A stretch of 64,000 bases of DNA from Pseudomonas sp. C1C7 (GCF_013359595.1 NZ_JABFMP010000002.1:234130-298129), one strand, 5' to 3'; positions 35,198-44,390 are shown, counted from the first letter of the stretch. Made by a program: numbers and translations. Notes: generated by a model not told the origin, from the letters alone.

Positions 35198-35731
35198 TCA
35201 CTCCTTGCTGGCCAGTGGAGGTTCGGCGCCAGGATTGAGGGTCAGTTGCATGAAGGTCAGGTCCAGCCAGCGACCGAACTTGATGCCGACCTGCGGCATC
35301 TGCCCGGTGGTGATGAAACCGATGCGCTCGTGCAGGCGAATGGACGCGGCGTTGCCGCTTTCGATGGCGGCGACCATCACGTGTTTGCCGCAGCCTTTGG
35401 CGCGCTCGATCAGCACGTCCATCAGCTTGGGACCCAGGCCGTTGCCGCGCTGGTCGCTGCGCACGTAGACCGAGTGCTCGACCGTGTGGCGAAAGCCCTC
35501 GAACGGCCGCCAGTCGCCGAAGGAGGCGTAGCCCAGCACGGTGTTTTCAGCGTCGACGATCACCAGGATCGGATAGGCCTGGGCCTGGCGGGCGTCGAAC
35601 CAGGCCTGGCGGTTGCCGAGGTCCACGGGTTGTTCGTTCCAGATCGCGGTGGTGTTGAGCACGGCGTCGTTGTAGATGTCGCGCAGGGCCGGCAGATCGG
35701 CGGGTACGGCATCGCGGATGGTGTAGGTCAT
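35198..35731 (-). CDS. GNAT acetyltransferase, phosphinothricin/methionine-sulfone type
   Basis: This 177-residue GNAT starts 'YTIRDAVPADLPALRDIYND', then has 'TTAIWNEQPVDLGNRQAWF', a typical Pat/methionine-sulfoximine acetyltransferase N-terminus. The acetyl-CoA loop is 'SDQRGNGLGPKLMDVLIERA', followed by 'VAAIESGNAASIRLHERIGF' and 'VGIKFGRWLDLTFMQ'. P. aeruginosa PA4866, between ureA and ureB, is of this class and acetylates methionine sulfoximine/sulfone, so position and sequence agree. The natural role is probably detoxification of glutamine-synthetase inhibitors, consistent with a nitrogen operon. Confidence 0.88.
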   Translation of the reverse strand: MTYTIRDAVPADLPALRDIYNDAVLNTTAIWNEQPVDLGNRQAWFDARQAQAYPILVIVDAENTVLGYASFGDWRPFEGFRHTVEHSVYVRSDQRGNGLGPKLMDVLIERAKGCGKHVMVAAIESGNAASIRLHERIGFITTGQMPQVGIKFGRWLDLTFMQLTLNPGAEPPLASKE

Positions 35732-35740
35732 GAGGGTGTC

Positions 35741-36043
35741 TCAGGCAATCGGTTGATGGACGGTGACCAGTTTGGTGCCGTCGGGAAAGGTGGCTTCGAC
35801 CTGGATCTCCGGGATCATTTCCGGGATGCCTTCCATTACTTGATCGCGATCCAGCAGGGTAGTGCCGTAGTGCATCAGCTCGGCCACGGTCTGGCCGTCA
35901 CGGGCGCCTTCGAGCAGCGCCGCGGAAATATAGGCCATGGCCTCCGGATAATTGAGCTTCAAACCGCGAGCCAGCCGCCGCTCGGCCACGAGGCCGGCGG
36001 TGAAGATCAGCAGCTTGTCTTTTTCACGTGGGGTCAGGTCCAT
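35741..36043 (-). CDS. ureA: Urease gamma subunit UreA
   Basis: This 100-residue subunit starts '[20 protein letters not shown]', the canonical UreA start; a longer frame adds 19 residues of repeat-adjacent sequence and is rejected. '[20 protein letters not shown]' (about residues 30-49) and '[13 protein letters not shown]'-like C-terminal segment ('[20 protein letters not shown]') are characteristic. It is separated from ureD by 203 bp with a large hairpin, so the distal genes may be transcribed at a different level from ureD. Confidence 0.97.
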   Translation of the reverse strand: MDLTPREKDKLLIFTAGLVAERRLARGLKLNYPEAMAYISAALLEGARDGQTVAELMHYGTTLLDRDQVMEGIPEMIPEIQVEATFPDGTKLVTVHQPIA

Positions 36044-36094
36044 CGTTGAAAATCCATCTCGGCATATAAGAAATCGTAAGCGAATCGTTTTCTG

Positions 36095-36223
36095 TAGCAT
36101 CTGGCGAAGCCTGCGTCCGGCTGCGAAGCAGTCGTGAAATCAGCCAACGCGGTGATTCAGGCAGACCTCGCATTCATGTTTTGCGGCTGCTTCGCAGCCG
36201 GACGCAGGCTTCGCCAGCTGCTA
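36095..36223. repeat. Long inverted repeat between ureD and ureA
   Basis: 37-base arms 36095-36131 and 36187-36223 pair with a single mismatch (core TGGCGAAGCCTGCGTCCGGC). They lie within the operon leader of ureA. The same family recurs at 37159-37210 and 49364-49494. Confidence 0.88.
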
Positions 36224-36246
36224 CATCGATTGTGTGCAACGGCATG

Positions 36247-37086
36247 TCAGGTGCTCCATATTCGCGGCGGGACGGCTTCGCGGCCGAGCAGGGCCGGCCT
36301 GAGCAGTCGCCACAATTCAATCAACCAGCCGCGCGCCAACAGCGCCTCTCTGGCCAGGCAGCGGGCAACCAGCAACCCCGGCAACTGAGTCAGATCCCCA
36401 CGCACCTCATTGGGCAGCGAACGACACTGTTCCAACAGTTCGCTCTCAATCTCGCCCGTCACCAACAGGGTCGCAAACACCGGCTGCCCGTCCAGGCCAA
36501 TGGGCGAGTCGAGCAACCCGTCACCGCCGACAATGCGCTGACGCTCATGCCAGAGCAACCGACCGTTGCGGCGGATATCCAGCTGTGCCTGAAAATGCCC
36601 GCTGTCAAAGCGTTCTCCGCTGGCCGGACGACCCAGGGCCACCACGTCCCAATAGAACAACCGGGCATCGCCTTCAAGGTCGATGCAGGTGCGCAACTCT
36701 GCCTGGGCTGCACTGAAAACGATCGTCTCCTGAGGCAACCATTCCAGTGTGGCACCGGCCGCCACTTTCAAGGCCAGGCGCTGATACGCGGCGCTTGCGG
36801 CGCGATACCACTTGGCGGCGCCGGGGCTGGTGATCTGTGCCCAGGCGTCGCGGCCGACGCTGGCTGAAATGTCCAGGCGATCACCCCCGGCGATACCGCC
36901 CGGCGGATGGACGATGATGTGCTGGCACACCTCGGGCCCTTCGGCATACAGATGCTTCTGCACCCGCAGCGGCCCCTTGTGCCGACGCTGAACCGGACGC
37001 GTGCTGTCGCCGAATCGGGCGTAGCCCAGATCCAGCTCGGCGTGCCAGCTGGGGGTGAACAAGGCGCCGGAAGCGGGAAGAGTCAT
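36247..37086 (-). CDS. ureD: Urease accessory protein UreD
   Basis: This 279-residue scaffold for nickel insertion binds apo-urease and, with UreF and UreG, forms the activation complex with an internal metal tunnel. Typical segments are '[20 protein letters not shown]', '[20 protein letters not shown]' (about residues 40-59), '[16 protein letters not shown]' and '[13 protein letters not shown]' (about 87-99). It is the first gene of the structural operon, with a GG-N10-GC sigma-54 promoter at 37121-37134. Confidence 0.95.
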   Translation of the reverse strand: MTLPASGALFTPSWHAELDLGYARFGDSTRPVQRRHKGPLRVQKHLYAEGPEVCQHIIVHPPGGIAGGDRLDISASVGRDAWAQITSPGAAKWYRAASAAYQRLALKVAAGATLEWLPQETIVFSAAQAELRTCIDLEGDARLFYWDVVALGRPASGERFDSGHFQAQLDIRRNGRLLWHERQRIVGGDGLLDSPIGLDGQPVFATLLVTGEIESELLEQCRSLPNEVRGDLTQLPGLLVARCLAREALLARGWLIELWRLLRPALLGREAVPPRIWST

Positions 37087-37120
37087 GGTGAGTGCTTGTG
37101 GTGGGCTTGTTCGAGCGGTT

Positions 37121-37134
37121 GCAAAGGCTATGCC
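37121..37134 (-). promoter_or_regulatory. Sigma-54 promoter of ureDABC
   Basis: On the minus strand the sequence reads GGCATAGCCTTTGC. GG (37134-37133) and GC (37122-37121) are ten bases apart, with CA after GG and TTGCA at the -12 element. The predicted start near 37109 is about 23 bases before the ureD ATG. It is weaker than the ureE copy but correctly placed. Confidence 0.65.
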
Positions 37135-37158
37135 GCAGGCCGGAATGCGAATGCCCTT

Positions 37159-37210
37159 GTAGCAGCTGGCGAAGCCTGCGTCCGGCTGCGAAGGCTTCGC
37201 CAGCTGCTAC
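37159..37210. repeat. Inverted repeat upstream of the ureD promoter
   Basis: 18-base perfect arms (GTAGCAGCTGGCGAAGCC and its complement) enclose a 16-base loop. It belongs to the TGGCGAAGCCTGCG family. It lies between urtE's end and the ureD promoter, and could terminate the urt transcript. Confidence 0.85.
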
Positions 37211-37312
37211 AGGGATCGTGGTTTGGCTTGGGCGGGAGGATGGCTGCTGATCTTTGGGTGCACCAGAACGAGGCGTCTTGCGGTGTGTGATGCAACAAAA
37301 TGGTTCACGAGC

Positions 37313-38011
37313 TTAGATCGTGACCAGCCCGCGCACACCCTCGGTTTCCATGTTTTCACCACGCCCCTGCTGCACGATTTCACCACGGGACATCACCAGA
37401 TACTGGTCAGCCAGTTCCGCCGCGAAATCATAAAACTGCTCCACCAGCAGAATCGCCATGTCGCCCCGGGCTGCGAGTTTCTTGATCACCGCGCCGATCT
37501 CCTTGATCACCGACGGCTGGATGCCCTCGGTAGGTTCATCAAGGATCAGCAGGCGCGGGCGGCTGGCCAGTGCGCGGCCGATGGCGAGTTGCTGTTGTTG
37601 GCCGCCGGACAGGTCGCCGCCGCGTCGGTGTTTCATCTGCAGCAGCACCGGGAACAGCTCGTAGATGAAGGCCGGGACTTCCTTGGCTTCGCTGCCGGGA
37701 AAGCGCGACAGGCCCATCAGCAGGTTTTCTTCCACGGTCAGCCGGCCGAAGATTTCCCGGCCCTGGGGCACGTAGGCGATCCCGGCGTGGACCCGTTGGT
37801 GTGGCTTGAAGCTGGTGATAGGCTTGCCCTCCCAGTTCACCGCGCCTTCCCTGGCGGGCAACAGGCCCATCAGGCACTTGAGCAGGGTGGTCTTGCCCAC
37901 GCCGTTGCGCCCGAGCAGGCAGGTGACTTCGCCGACCTTCACGTCGAAGCTCAGGCCGCGCAGGATGTGGCTTCCGCCGTAGTATTGGTGCAGTTTTTCG
38001 ACTTGCAGCAT
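37313..38011 (-). CDS. urtE: Urea ABC transporter ATPase UrtE
   Basis: This 232-residue LivF-type ATPase starts at the ATG giving 'MLQVEKLHQYYGGSHILRGL', with AGAAGGA upstream; the longer frame runs into a REP element. Walker A is 'LGRNGVGKTTLLKCLMGLL' (about residues 35-53), the signature 'LSGGQQQQLAIGRAL', and Walker B 'LLILDEPTEGIQPSVI'. It energises urea uptake through UrtBC together with UrtD. It is the last gene of urtABCDE. Confidence 0.95.
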   Translation of the reverse strand: MLQVEKLHQYYGGSHILRGLSFDVKVGEVTCLLGRNGVGKTTLLKCLMGLLPAREGAVNWEGKPITSFKPHQRVHAGIAYVPQGREIFGRLTVEENLLMGLSRFPGSEAKEVPAFIYELFPVLLQMKHRRGGDLSGGQQQQLAIGRALASRPRLLILDEPTEGIQPSVIKEIGAVIKKLAARGDMAILLVEQFYDFAAELADQYLVMSRGEIVQQGRGENMETEGVRGLVTI

Positions 38012-38042
38012 GTCAAAATTCCTTCTGTTCCACGCAGAACCC

Positions 38043-38132
38043 TGTGGGAGCTGGCTTGCCAGCGATCGCGGTGGATCAGCCAACATTCATGTTGCGGGTG
38101 CCGGCCCCATCGCTGGCAAGCCAGCTCCCACA
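38043..38132. repeat. REP pair between urtD and urtE
   Basis: 24-base perfect inverted arms (38043-38066 and 38109-38132; core TGTGGGAGCTGGCTTGCC) lie in the 140-bp gap. The arms are identical to those at 41654-41740, between urtA and urtB. Confidence 0.9.
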
Positions 38133-38151
38133 GTTTTTGTGTTCGCAAATC

Positions 38152-39021
38152 TCAGCGACCGAGATAAACCTCGATCACCCGCTCATTGTCCTGCACCTGT
38201 TCCAGCGACCCTTCGGCCAGCACGCTGCCCTGGTGCAACACGGTGACGTGGTCGGCAATCGAGCCGACGAAGCCCATGTCGTGTTCCACCACCATCAGCG
38301 AATGCTTGCCCGCCAGGGACTTGAACAGCTCGGCGGTGAATTCAGTCTCGGCGTCGGTCATGCCTGCCACCGGTTCGTCGAGCAGCAGCAGTTGCGGGTC
38401 CTGCATCAGCAACATGCCGATTTCCAGGAACTGCTTCTGCCCGTGGGAGAGCAGGCCGGCCGGGCGATTGACCGAGGTGCCCAGGCGAATGGTCTCCAGC
38501 ACGTCGCTGATGCGATCTTTCTGTTCACCACTCAGGCGAGCCCGCAGACTGGCCCACACCGACTTGTCGGTTTTCTGCGCCAGCTCCAAGTTCTCGAACA
38601 CGCTCAGGGCCTCGAACACCGTTGGCTTCTGGAACTTGCGGCCGATGCCGGCCTGAGCGATTTGCACTTCGCTCATCTGCGTCAGGTCCAGGGTTTCGCC
38701 GAACCAGGCCTTGCCTTGGCTGGGGCGAGTCTTGCCGGTGATCACGTCCATCAGTGTGGTCTTGCCTGCGCCATTGGGGCCGATGATGCAGCGCAGCTCG
38801 CCGACGCCGATGTACAGGTTCAAATCATTGAGCGCCTTGAAACCGTCGAAGCTGACGCTGATGTCTTCCAGGGTCAGGATGGTGCCGTGACGCGTATCCA
38901 GGCCGGGACCGACGCGCTGGCCGAGGCCGATGGCATCGCGACTGCTGCCCGCATCCTTGTTCGGCTGCGGTGGATAAAAGACCGGTTCGAGCATGAACTC
39001 ACCGGTGGCCAGGGTTCTCAT
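38152..39021 (-). CDS. urtD: Urea ABC transporter ATPase UrtD
   Basis: This 289-residue LivG-type ATPase has a longer N-terminus (about 40 residues, 'EPVFYPPQPNKDAGSSRDAI') typical of UrtD. Walker A is 'IIGPNGAGKTTLMDVITGK' (about residues 77-95), the signature 'LLSHGQKQFLEIGMLL' (SHGQ instead of SGGQ, usual for UrtD), and Walker B 'LLLLDEPVAGMTDAE'. Start and stop overlap urtC by four bases. Confidence 0.95.
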   Translation of the reverse strand: MRTLATGEFMLEPVFYPPQPNKDAGSSRDAIGLGQRVGPGLDTRHGTILTLEDISVSFDGFKALNDLNLYIGVGELRCIIGPNGAGKTTLMDVITGKTRPSQGKAWFGETLDLTQMSEVQIAQAGIGRKFQKPTVFEALSVFENLELAQKTDKSVWASLRARLSGEQKDRISDVLETIRLGTSVNRPAGLLSHGQKQFLEIGMLLMQDPQLLLLDEPVAGMTDAETEFTAELFKSLAGKHSLMVVEHDMGFVGSIADHVTVLHQGSVLAEGSLEQVQDNERVIEVYLGR

Positions 39022-40127
39022 TGTTCACCTCTCTTTTCCAAAGGCCGCTTTTCCAAAGGCCGCTTTTTCAACAGACCGATCACGCCTTTAGGCAGGTACA
39101 GGGTCACGACGATGAACAACGCACCGAGGAAGAACAGCCAGTATTCGGGGAAGGCCACGGTGAACCAGCTCTTCATGCCGTTGACCACGCCTGCGCCGAG
39201 CAGCGGCCCGATCAGGGTGCCGCGACCGCCGAGTGCCACCCAGACGGCGGCTTCGATGGAGTTGGTCGGTGACATTTCACTCGGGTTGATGATGCCCACC
39301 TGCGGCACGTACAGCGCGCCGGCCAGACCGCACAACACCGCACTCAACACCCACACGAACAGCTTGAAGCCCCGCGGGTCGTAGCCGCAGAACATCAGGC
39401 GATTCTCCGCGTCGCGCAGGGCCGTCAGCACTCGGCCGAACTTGCTCTGTGCAAGACGCCAGCCGATGTACAGGCTGGTCACCAGCAACAACACCGTGGC
39501 CAGGAACAGCACCGCGCGGGTGCCCGGTTCGGCGATGCCGAAGCCGAGAATCGTGCGGAAATTGGTGAAGCCGTTGTTACCGCCAAACCCGGTCTCGTTG
39601 CGAAAGAACAGCAGCATTGCGGCGAAGGTCAGGGCCTGAGTCATGATCGAGAAATACACGCCCTTGATCCGCGAGCGGAAGGCGAAGAAACCGAACACCA
39701 GCGCCAGCAACCCCGGTGCCAGGACCACCAGGCACATGGCCCAGAGAAAGCTGCTGGTACCCGTCCAGTACCAAGGCAACTCGGTCCACGACAGGAATGT
39801 CATGAACGCCGGCAAGCCATCGCCCGACGCCTGGCGCATCAGGTACATGCCCATCGCGTAACCGCCGAGGGCGAAGAACAGGCCGTGGCCGAGGGACAGG
39901 AGACCTGCGTATCCCCAGACCAGGTCCAGCGCCAGGGCGACGATGGCATAACAAAGGATCTTGCCCACCAGCGTCAGGGTGTAGGCCGAAACATGCAGCG
40001 CGCTGTCCGCCGGCAACAGCGACAGCAGTGGCAACGCCAGCAACAAGGCGAGGACTACGACGCCGACGGCTATGGTGACTTTGGGGCCGGCCTTTTGCGT
40101 GGCCGTGACCAATAGAGGCTGATTCAT
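39018..40127 (-). CDS. urtC: Urea ABC transporter permease UrtC
   Basis: This 369-residue LivM-type permease has about ten hydrophobic helices. The conserved 'LDLVWGYAGLLSLGHGLFFA' (about residues 65-84) and 'GRVLTALRDAENRLMFCGYD' (about 234-253, the EAA-like cytoplasmic loop) identify the family. The C-terminal tail has a short duplication ('RPLEKRPLEKR', encoded by a tandem 15-bp repeat near 39027-39060). The start overlaps the urtB stop (TGATG). Confidence 0.94.
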   Translation of the reverse strand: MNQPLLVTATQKAGPKVTIAVGVVVLALLLALPLLSLLPADSALHVSAYTLTLVGKILCYAIVALALDLVWGYAGLLSLGHGLFFALGGYAMGMYLMRQASGDGLPAFMTFLSWTELPWYWTGTSSFLWAMCLVVLAPGLLALVFGFFAFRSRIKGVYFSIMTQALTFAAMLLFFRNETGFGGNNGFTNFRTILGFGIAEPGTRAVLFLATVLLLVTSLYIGWRLAQSKFGRVLTALRDAENRLMFCGYDPRGFKLFVWVLSAVLCGLAGALYVPQVGIINPSEMSPTNSIEAAVWVALGGRGTLIGPLLGAGVVNGMKSWFTVAFPEYWLFFLGALFIVVTLYLPKGVIGLLKKRPLEKRPLEKRGEQ

Positions 40128-41629
40128 CAGTCGATCACCCTTCCCTTGAGTGCGAAGAGACCTTGCGGACGTTTCTGGATGAACAGAATGATCAGCGCGA
40201 GGATGAGGATCTTGCCGAGTACGGCACCGATCTGCGGTTCGAGAAACTTGTTGGCGATGCCCAGCCCGAAGGCCGCGAACACGCTACCGGCCAATTGACC
40301 GACACCACCGAGCACCACCACCAGGAACGAGTCGATGATGTAGCTCTGGCCGAGGTCCGGGCCGACGTTGCCGATCTGGCTCAGCGCCACGCCACCGAGG
40401 CCGGCGATGCCCGAGCCGAGGCCGAAGGCGAGCATGTCGACGCGCCCGGTGGGCACGCCGCAGCAGGCGGCCATGTTGCGGTTCTGGGTGACCGCGCGCA
40501 CGTTCAGGCCCAGGCGGGTCTTGTTCAGCAACAGCCAGGTCAGCACCACGACAAACAGGGCGAAGGCGATGATGACGATGCGGTTGTACGGCAGCACCAG
40601 GTTGGGCAGCACCTGAATCCCGCCCGACAGCCACGCCGGGTTGGCCACCTCGACGTTCTGCGCGCCGAACACCAGGCGCACCAGCTGAATCAGCATCAGG
40701 CTGATGCCCCAGGTGGCGAGCAGGGTTTCCAGGGGACGACCGTAGAGGTGACGAATCACCGTGCGCTCCAGCGCCATGCCGATGGCGGCGGTGACGAAGA
40801 ACGCCACGGGCAGCGCGATCAACGGATAGAACTCGATGGCCTGTGGGGCGAAGCGCTGGAACATCAGCTGCACCACGTAGGTTGTGTAGGCGCCGAGCAT
40901 CAGCATCTCGCCGTGGGCCATGTTGATCACCCCGAGCAGGCCGAAGGTGATCGCCAGACCCAGAGCGGCGAGCAACAGGATCGAACCCAGAGACATGCCG
41001 CTGAAAGCCTGGCCGAGGAGTTCGCCCATCAGCAGTTTGCGTTTGACCTGGGCGAGGCTGGTTTCCACGGCGGTGCGCACAGTGGCGTCGGTTTCGGCGC
41101 CGGGTTCCAGCAGGCTTTCGAGGCGGGTGCGGGCGAGCGGGTCACCGGTTTCGCCGAGCAGGCGCACGGCGGCAAGACGTATCGCCGGGTCGGCGTCCAC
41201 CAGTTGCAGATTGGCCAGGGCCAGGCTCAGGGCGGCGTGGACGTTTTCATCGGTTTCGCCGGCGAGTTGCCGGTCGAGGAATTTCAGCTGCGCGGGTTTC
41301 GCGCTTTTCTGCAATTGCTGCGCGGCGGCCAGACGCAGTTTGGCGTCGGCGGCGAGCAACTGGTGGCTGGCCAGGGCAGTGTCGATCAGACCGCGCAGGC
41401 GGTTGTTCAGACGCAGGGTTTTCGGCTGGCCATCGACGGTCATTTCGCCTTGTTGCAGGGCGTTGATCAGTTCGATGCGCGCAGGGTCGGGTTGTGCGGC
41501 CCAGGCTTCCAGGAGTCTGGCTTGCTGGGTGGGGTTGGCGGCGACGAAGTCTTCGGCGTCGCCCGCAAAAGTGGCCATCGGCAGCAAAAGTGCGATGGCA
41601 AGAATGAAGCGATAAAGGGCAGTGGACAT
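40127..41629 (-). CDS. urtB: Urea ABC transporter permease UrtB
   Basis: This 500-residue protein is counted from the ATG giving 'MSTALYRFILAIALLLPMAT'; a longer frame begins inside a REP repeat and is rejected. UrtB carries, as here, a signal peptide and a helical periplasmic N-terminal domain of about 180 residues ('AKLRLAAAQQLQKS', 'RLAAVRLLGETGDPLARTRL') before the LivH-type permease. The permease part begins near residue 205 ('GSILLLAALGLAITFGLLGV') and includes 'INMAHGEMLMLGAYTTYVVQ'. It pairs with UrtC to form the urea channel. Confidence 0.94.
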   Translation of the reverse strand: MSTALYRFILAIALLLPMATFAGDAEDFVAANPTQQARLLEAWAAQPDPARIELINALQQGEMTVDGQPKTLRLNNRLRGLIDTALASHQLLAADAKLRLAAAQQLQKSAKPAQLKFLDRQLAGETDENVHAALSLALANLQLVDADPAIRLAAVRLLGETGDPLARTRLESLLEPGAETDATVRTAVETSLAQVKRKLLMGELLGQAFSGMSLGSILLLAALGLAITFGLLGVINMAHGEMLMLGAYTTYVVQLMFQRFAPQAIEFYPLIALPVAFFVTAAIGMALERTVIRHLYGRPLETLLATWGISLMLIQLVRLVFGAQNVEVANPAWLSGGIQVLPNLVLPYNRIVIIAFALFVVVLTWLLLNKTRLGLNVRAVTQNRNMAACCGVPTGRVDMLAFGLGSGIAGLGGVALSQIGNVGPDLGQSYIIDSFLVVVLGGVGQLAGSVFAAFGLGIANKFLEPQIGAVLGKILILALIILFIQKRPQGLFALKGRVID

Positions 41630-41653
41630 AGACAGTCGCCTTGACGCGGACAT

Positions 41654-41740
41654 TGTGGGAGCTGGCTTGCCAGCGATGCAGGCGACTCGGTGTGTTTGAT
41701 GTACCGAGGTGATGCCATCGCTGGCAAGCCAGCTCCCACA
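41654..41740. repeat. REP pair between urtA and urtB
   Basis: 24-base perfect inverted arms at 41654-41677 and 41717-41740 are identical in sequence to the pair at 38043-38132. A hairpin after urtA is a common way to keep binding-protein mRNA more abundant than permease mRNA. Confidence 0.9.
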
Positions 41741-41790
41741 GGGAATTGTGTCGGGCATGAGCACGGTGTTCACACCCGACATCCAATGGC

Positions 41791-43056
41791 TCAGTTGCTC
41801 TTCACCGCATACTCCGGCTTCTTGTCGTTACCCGGGATGAACGGGCTCCACGGCTGGGCGCGCAGCGGCCCTTCGGTCTGCCAGACGACGTTGAACTGAC
41901 CGTCGGCCTGAATCTCGCCGATCATCACCGGCTTGTGCAGGTGATGGTTGGTCTTGTCCATGGTCAGGGTGTAGCCCGACGGGGCGGCGAAGGTCTGGCC
42001 GGCGAGGGCTTCGCGGACCTTGTCGACGTCGGTGGACTTGGCTTTTTCCGCCGCCTGCGCCCACATGTGAATGCCCACGTAGGTGGCTTCCATCGGATCG
42101 TTGGTCACCGCTTTGTCGGCGCCCGGCAGGTTGTGTTTCTTCGCGTAGGCCTTCCAGTCATCGACGAACTTCTTGTTCACCGGATTCTCCACCGACTCGA
42201 AGTAGTTCCACGCCGCAAGGTTGCCCACCAGCGGCTTGGTGTCGATGCCGCGCAGTTCTTCTTCGCCCACCGAGAACGCCACCACCGGAACGTCTGTGGC
42301 CTTCAGGCCCTGGTTGGCCAGCTCTTTGTAGAACGGCACGTTGGAGTCGCCGTTGACCGTGGAGATGACCGCGGTCTTGCCGCCGGCCGAGAACTTCTTG
42401 ATGTTGGCGACGATGGTTTGATAGTCGCTGTGGCCGAACGGGGTGTAGACCTCTTCGATGTCCTTGTCGGCCACGCCCTTGGAATGCAGGAACGAGCGCA
42501 GGATCTTGTTGGTGGTGCGCGGGTAGACGTAGTCGGTGCCCAGCAGGAAGTAGCGCTTGGCGCCGCCGCCTTCCTCACTCATCAGGTATTCCACGGCCGG
42601 GATAGCCTGCTGGTTCGGCGCGGCGCCGGTGTAGAACACGTTCGGCGACATCTCTTCGCCTTCGTACTGCACCGGGTAGAACAGCAGGCCGTTGAGTTCC
42701 TCGAACACCGGCAGCACCGATTTGCGCGACACGGAGGTCCAGCAACCGAACACCACCGCGACCTTGTCCTGGGTCAGCAACTGCCGGCTTTTCTCGGCGA
42801 ACAGCGGCCAGTTCGAGGCCGGGTCCACGACCACAGGCTCCAGCATCTTGCCGTTGACGCCACCCTTGGCGTTGATCTCGTCGATGGTCATCAAGGCCAT
42901 GTCCTTGAGCGACGTTTCGGAGATCGCCATGGTCCCGGACAACGAATGCAGAATCCCGACCTTGATGGTTTCGGCGGCCTGGACAGTCCAGGTCAACCCC
43001 ATTGCGGCAATGCTGGCCGAGAGCGTGAAAGCCTTGATCAAACTGCGACGCTTCAT
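41791..43056 (-). CDS. urtA: Urea ABC transporter substrate-binding protein UrtA
   Basis: This 421-residue periplasmic binding protein is of the UrtA/AmiC-like branch. The start is the ATG giving 'MKRRSLIKAFTLSASIAAMG'. The twin Arg followed by a hydrophobic stretch and 'VQAAE' looks like a Tat or Sec signal with cleavage after 'VQA'. The longer upstream frame is repeat sequence. Conserved parts include 'KVGILHSLSGTMAISETSLK', 'VVVDPASNWPLFAEKSRQLL' and 'YFLLGTDYVYPRTTNKILRS'. It delivers urea to UrtBC. A sigma-54 promoter lies 65-80 bp upstream. Confidence 0.96.
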   Translation of the reverse strand: MKRRSLIKAFTLSASIAAMGLTWTVQAAETIKVGILHSLSGTMAISETSLKDMALMTIDEINAKGGVNGKMLEPVVVDPASNWPLFAEKSRQLLTQDKVAVVFGCWTSVSRKSVLPVFEELNGLLFYPVQYEGEEMSPNVFYTGAAPNQQAIPAVEYLMSEEGGGAKRYFLLGTDYVYPRTTNKILRSFLHSKGVADKDIEEVYTPFGHSDYQTIVANIKKFSAGGKTAVISTVNGDSNVPFYKELANQGLKATDVPVVAFSVGEEELRGIDTKPLVGNLAAWNYFESVENPVNKKFVDDWKAYAKKHNLPGADKAVTNDPMEATYVGIHMWAQAAEKAKSTDVDKVREALAGQTFAAPSGYTLTMDKTNHHLHKPVMIGEIQADGQFNVVWQTEGPLRAQPWSPFIPGNDKKPEYAVKSN

Positions 43057-43120
43057 TGTGCGATCTCCATGAACGTTTAATTTTTCTGGTTGGCAGATGC
43101 GGACGACTGAAGGGTCTTTA

Positions 43121-43135
43121 GCAAGGGCTGTGCCC
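43121..43135 (-). promoter_or_regulatory. Sigma-54 promoter of urtABCDE
   Basis: On the minus strand the sequence reads GGGCACAGCCCTTGC. GG (43134-43133) and GC (43122-43121) are ten bases apart, with GGCAC and TTGCT intact. The predicted start near 43109 gives a leader of about 53 bases to urtA. Confidence 0.72.
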
Positions 43136-43272
43136 GGTTTTGAGAAGGTGTTGAAGTGCCGGTTTAGAGCGGTTGTGCGGGTGGGCGGCGCACCATGAAG
43201 GGACGAGGTCGGTGCAGTGGTGCGCCGCGCTGCGCCACGTTGGGGCGCAGATCTGTCGGCTTGCATGTAACC

Positions 43273-43361
43273 TGTGGGAGCGGGCTTGCCCGCGATGGCG
43301 GTGGGTCTGTGACGATGATGTCGGACATGCCGGCCTCATCGCGGACAAGCCTGCTCCCACA
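43273..43361. repeat. REP pair upstream of urtA
   Basis: Inverted arms at 43273-43296 (TGTGGGAGCGGGCTTGCC core) and 43338-43361, with two mismatches, sit just after the stop of the FecCD-type permease gene. They probably also act as its transcript end. Confidence 0.87.
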
Positions 43362-43379
43362 GGTTCTGAGACGTATGTA

Positions 43380-44390
43380 TCAGCGGCGACGCATCAGACC
43401 GATGAAGAACAGACCGCCGATGGCGGCGGTGGCAACACCGATGGGCAAGTCTTCCGGGGCGATCATCGTTCGTGCGGCAACGTCTACCCAAACGAGAAAC
43501 AGGCTGCCGATCAATACGCACACTGGCAGCAGTCGACGGTGTTCGGCTCCGACCAGCCGCCGCGCAATATGCGGCACCATCAGCCCGACAAAACCGATGG
43601 AGCCGCTGATGGACACAAGCACTCCAGTCATCAGCGAGGCAATCACAAACACCCACAACCGCACCGTTCGAGCGTTCAACCCCAGCGTCACAGCCGTCTG
43701 TTCGCCCGTCATCAAGGCGTTCAACGACCTGGCCATACCCAGCAGCAAGACCAAGCCGAGCAATACACTGACAGCCGGTACGGCGAGCAATTCCCAGCGC
43801 GCCAGCCCGAGACCGCCGAGCATCCAGAACATCACCGCGGAGCTGGCGCGGTGATCGCCGAGAAACAGCAACAGGTTGGCAATCGCCATCATCACGAACG
43901 ACACCGCCACGCCGCATAGCAGCAGACGATCACTGTCCAGGCGGCCATGGCGACTGGCGATTAGCAATACCATCAGCATGCTCAACAGGGCACCGATGAA
44001 GGCGGCGATGGGCAAGGTCAGCAGGCCGACGATTTCCCCCACATGCAGCACCACGATCACCGCGCCCAGGGTCGCGCCAGAGGTGACGCCGAGCAAGTGC
44101 GGATCAGCCAGCGGGTTGCGCGTTACGGCTTGCAGCACCGCACCGATCAACGCCAATCCGGCACCGACCAGTGCACCGAGCAGCATGCGCGGCACACGGA
44201 TCAGCCAGACAATGTGCTCCTGTCCGGCGCTCCAGTCGGGCACGCCGAAACCGAACAGCTTGTGCAGCAGTATTCGCCAGACCACGTCCACCGGCACCCG
44301 CGCCGGACCAAAACCCAGCGACACCACACACGACACCAGCAACAGCGCGCCGAGGGCCATCAGTAACAACGTATAGCGACGATCGATCAT
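43380..44390 (-). CDS. FecCD-family ABC permease (iron-siderophore/cobalamin type)
   Basis: This 336-residue polytopic permease has about nine or ten helices. The FecCD/BtuC hallmarks are 'RVPRMLLGALVGAGLALIGA' (about residues 67-86), 'VTRNPLADPHLLGVTSGATL' (about 90-109) and 'GSIGFVGLMVPHIARRLVGA' near 260-280. It forms the channel of an importer with the binding protein and ATPase upstream, overlapping the former by four bases. Substrates of this class are ferric siderophores, haem or vitamin B12. A similar set (PA2912-PA2914) neighbours cob genes in P. aeruginosa, so a cobalt/corrinoid or siderophore role is plausible. Confidence 0.9.
   Translation of the reverse strand: MIDRRYTLLLMALGALLLVSCVVSLGFGPARVPVDVVWRILLHKLFGFGVPDWSAGQEHIVWLIRVPRMLLGALVGAGLALIGAVLQAVTRNPLADPHLLGVTSGATLGAVIVVLHVGEIVGLLTLPIAAFIGALLSMLMVLLIASRHGRLDSDRLLLCGVAVSFVMMAIANLLLFLGDHRASSAVMFWMLGGLGLARWELLAVPAVSVLLGLVLLLGMARSLNALMTGEQTAVTLGLNARTVRLWVFVIASLMTGVLVSISGSIGFVGLMVPHIARRLVGAEHRRLLPVCVLIGSLFLVWVDVAARTMIAPEDLPIGVATAAIGGLFFIGLMRRR

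Larger units (their letters stand above)
43057..43379. other. Intergenic region with urtA promoter and REP pair
   Basis: The 323-bp gap between urtA and the upstream FecCD-type permease (both minus) holds the sigma-54 promoter near 43121-43135 and an inverted REP pair near 43273-43361. No gene was found; frames through it are repeat translations. Confidence 0.75.

Noticed and set aside
40163..41644. Plus-strand frame of 493 codons opposite urtB
   Set aside because: It is the antisense of urtB; low-complexity Gln/Glu/His composition without family features.
41630..41782. N-terminal extension of UrtB, and likewise of UrtA (43057-43266) and UrtE (38012-38086)
   Set aside because: These extensions are translations of REP repeats and contain no ribosome site; the internal ATGs restore family-typical starts and signal peptides.
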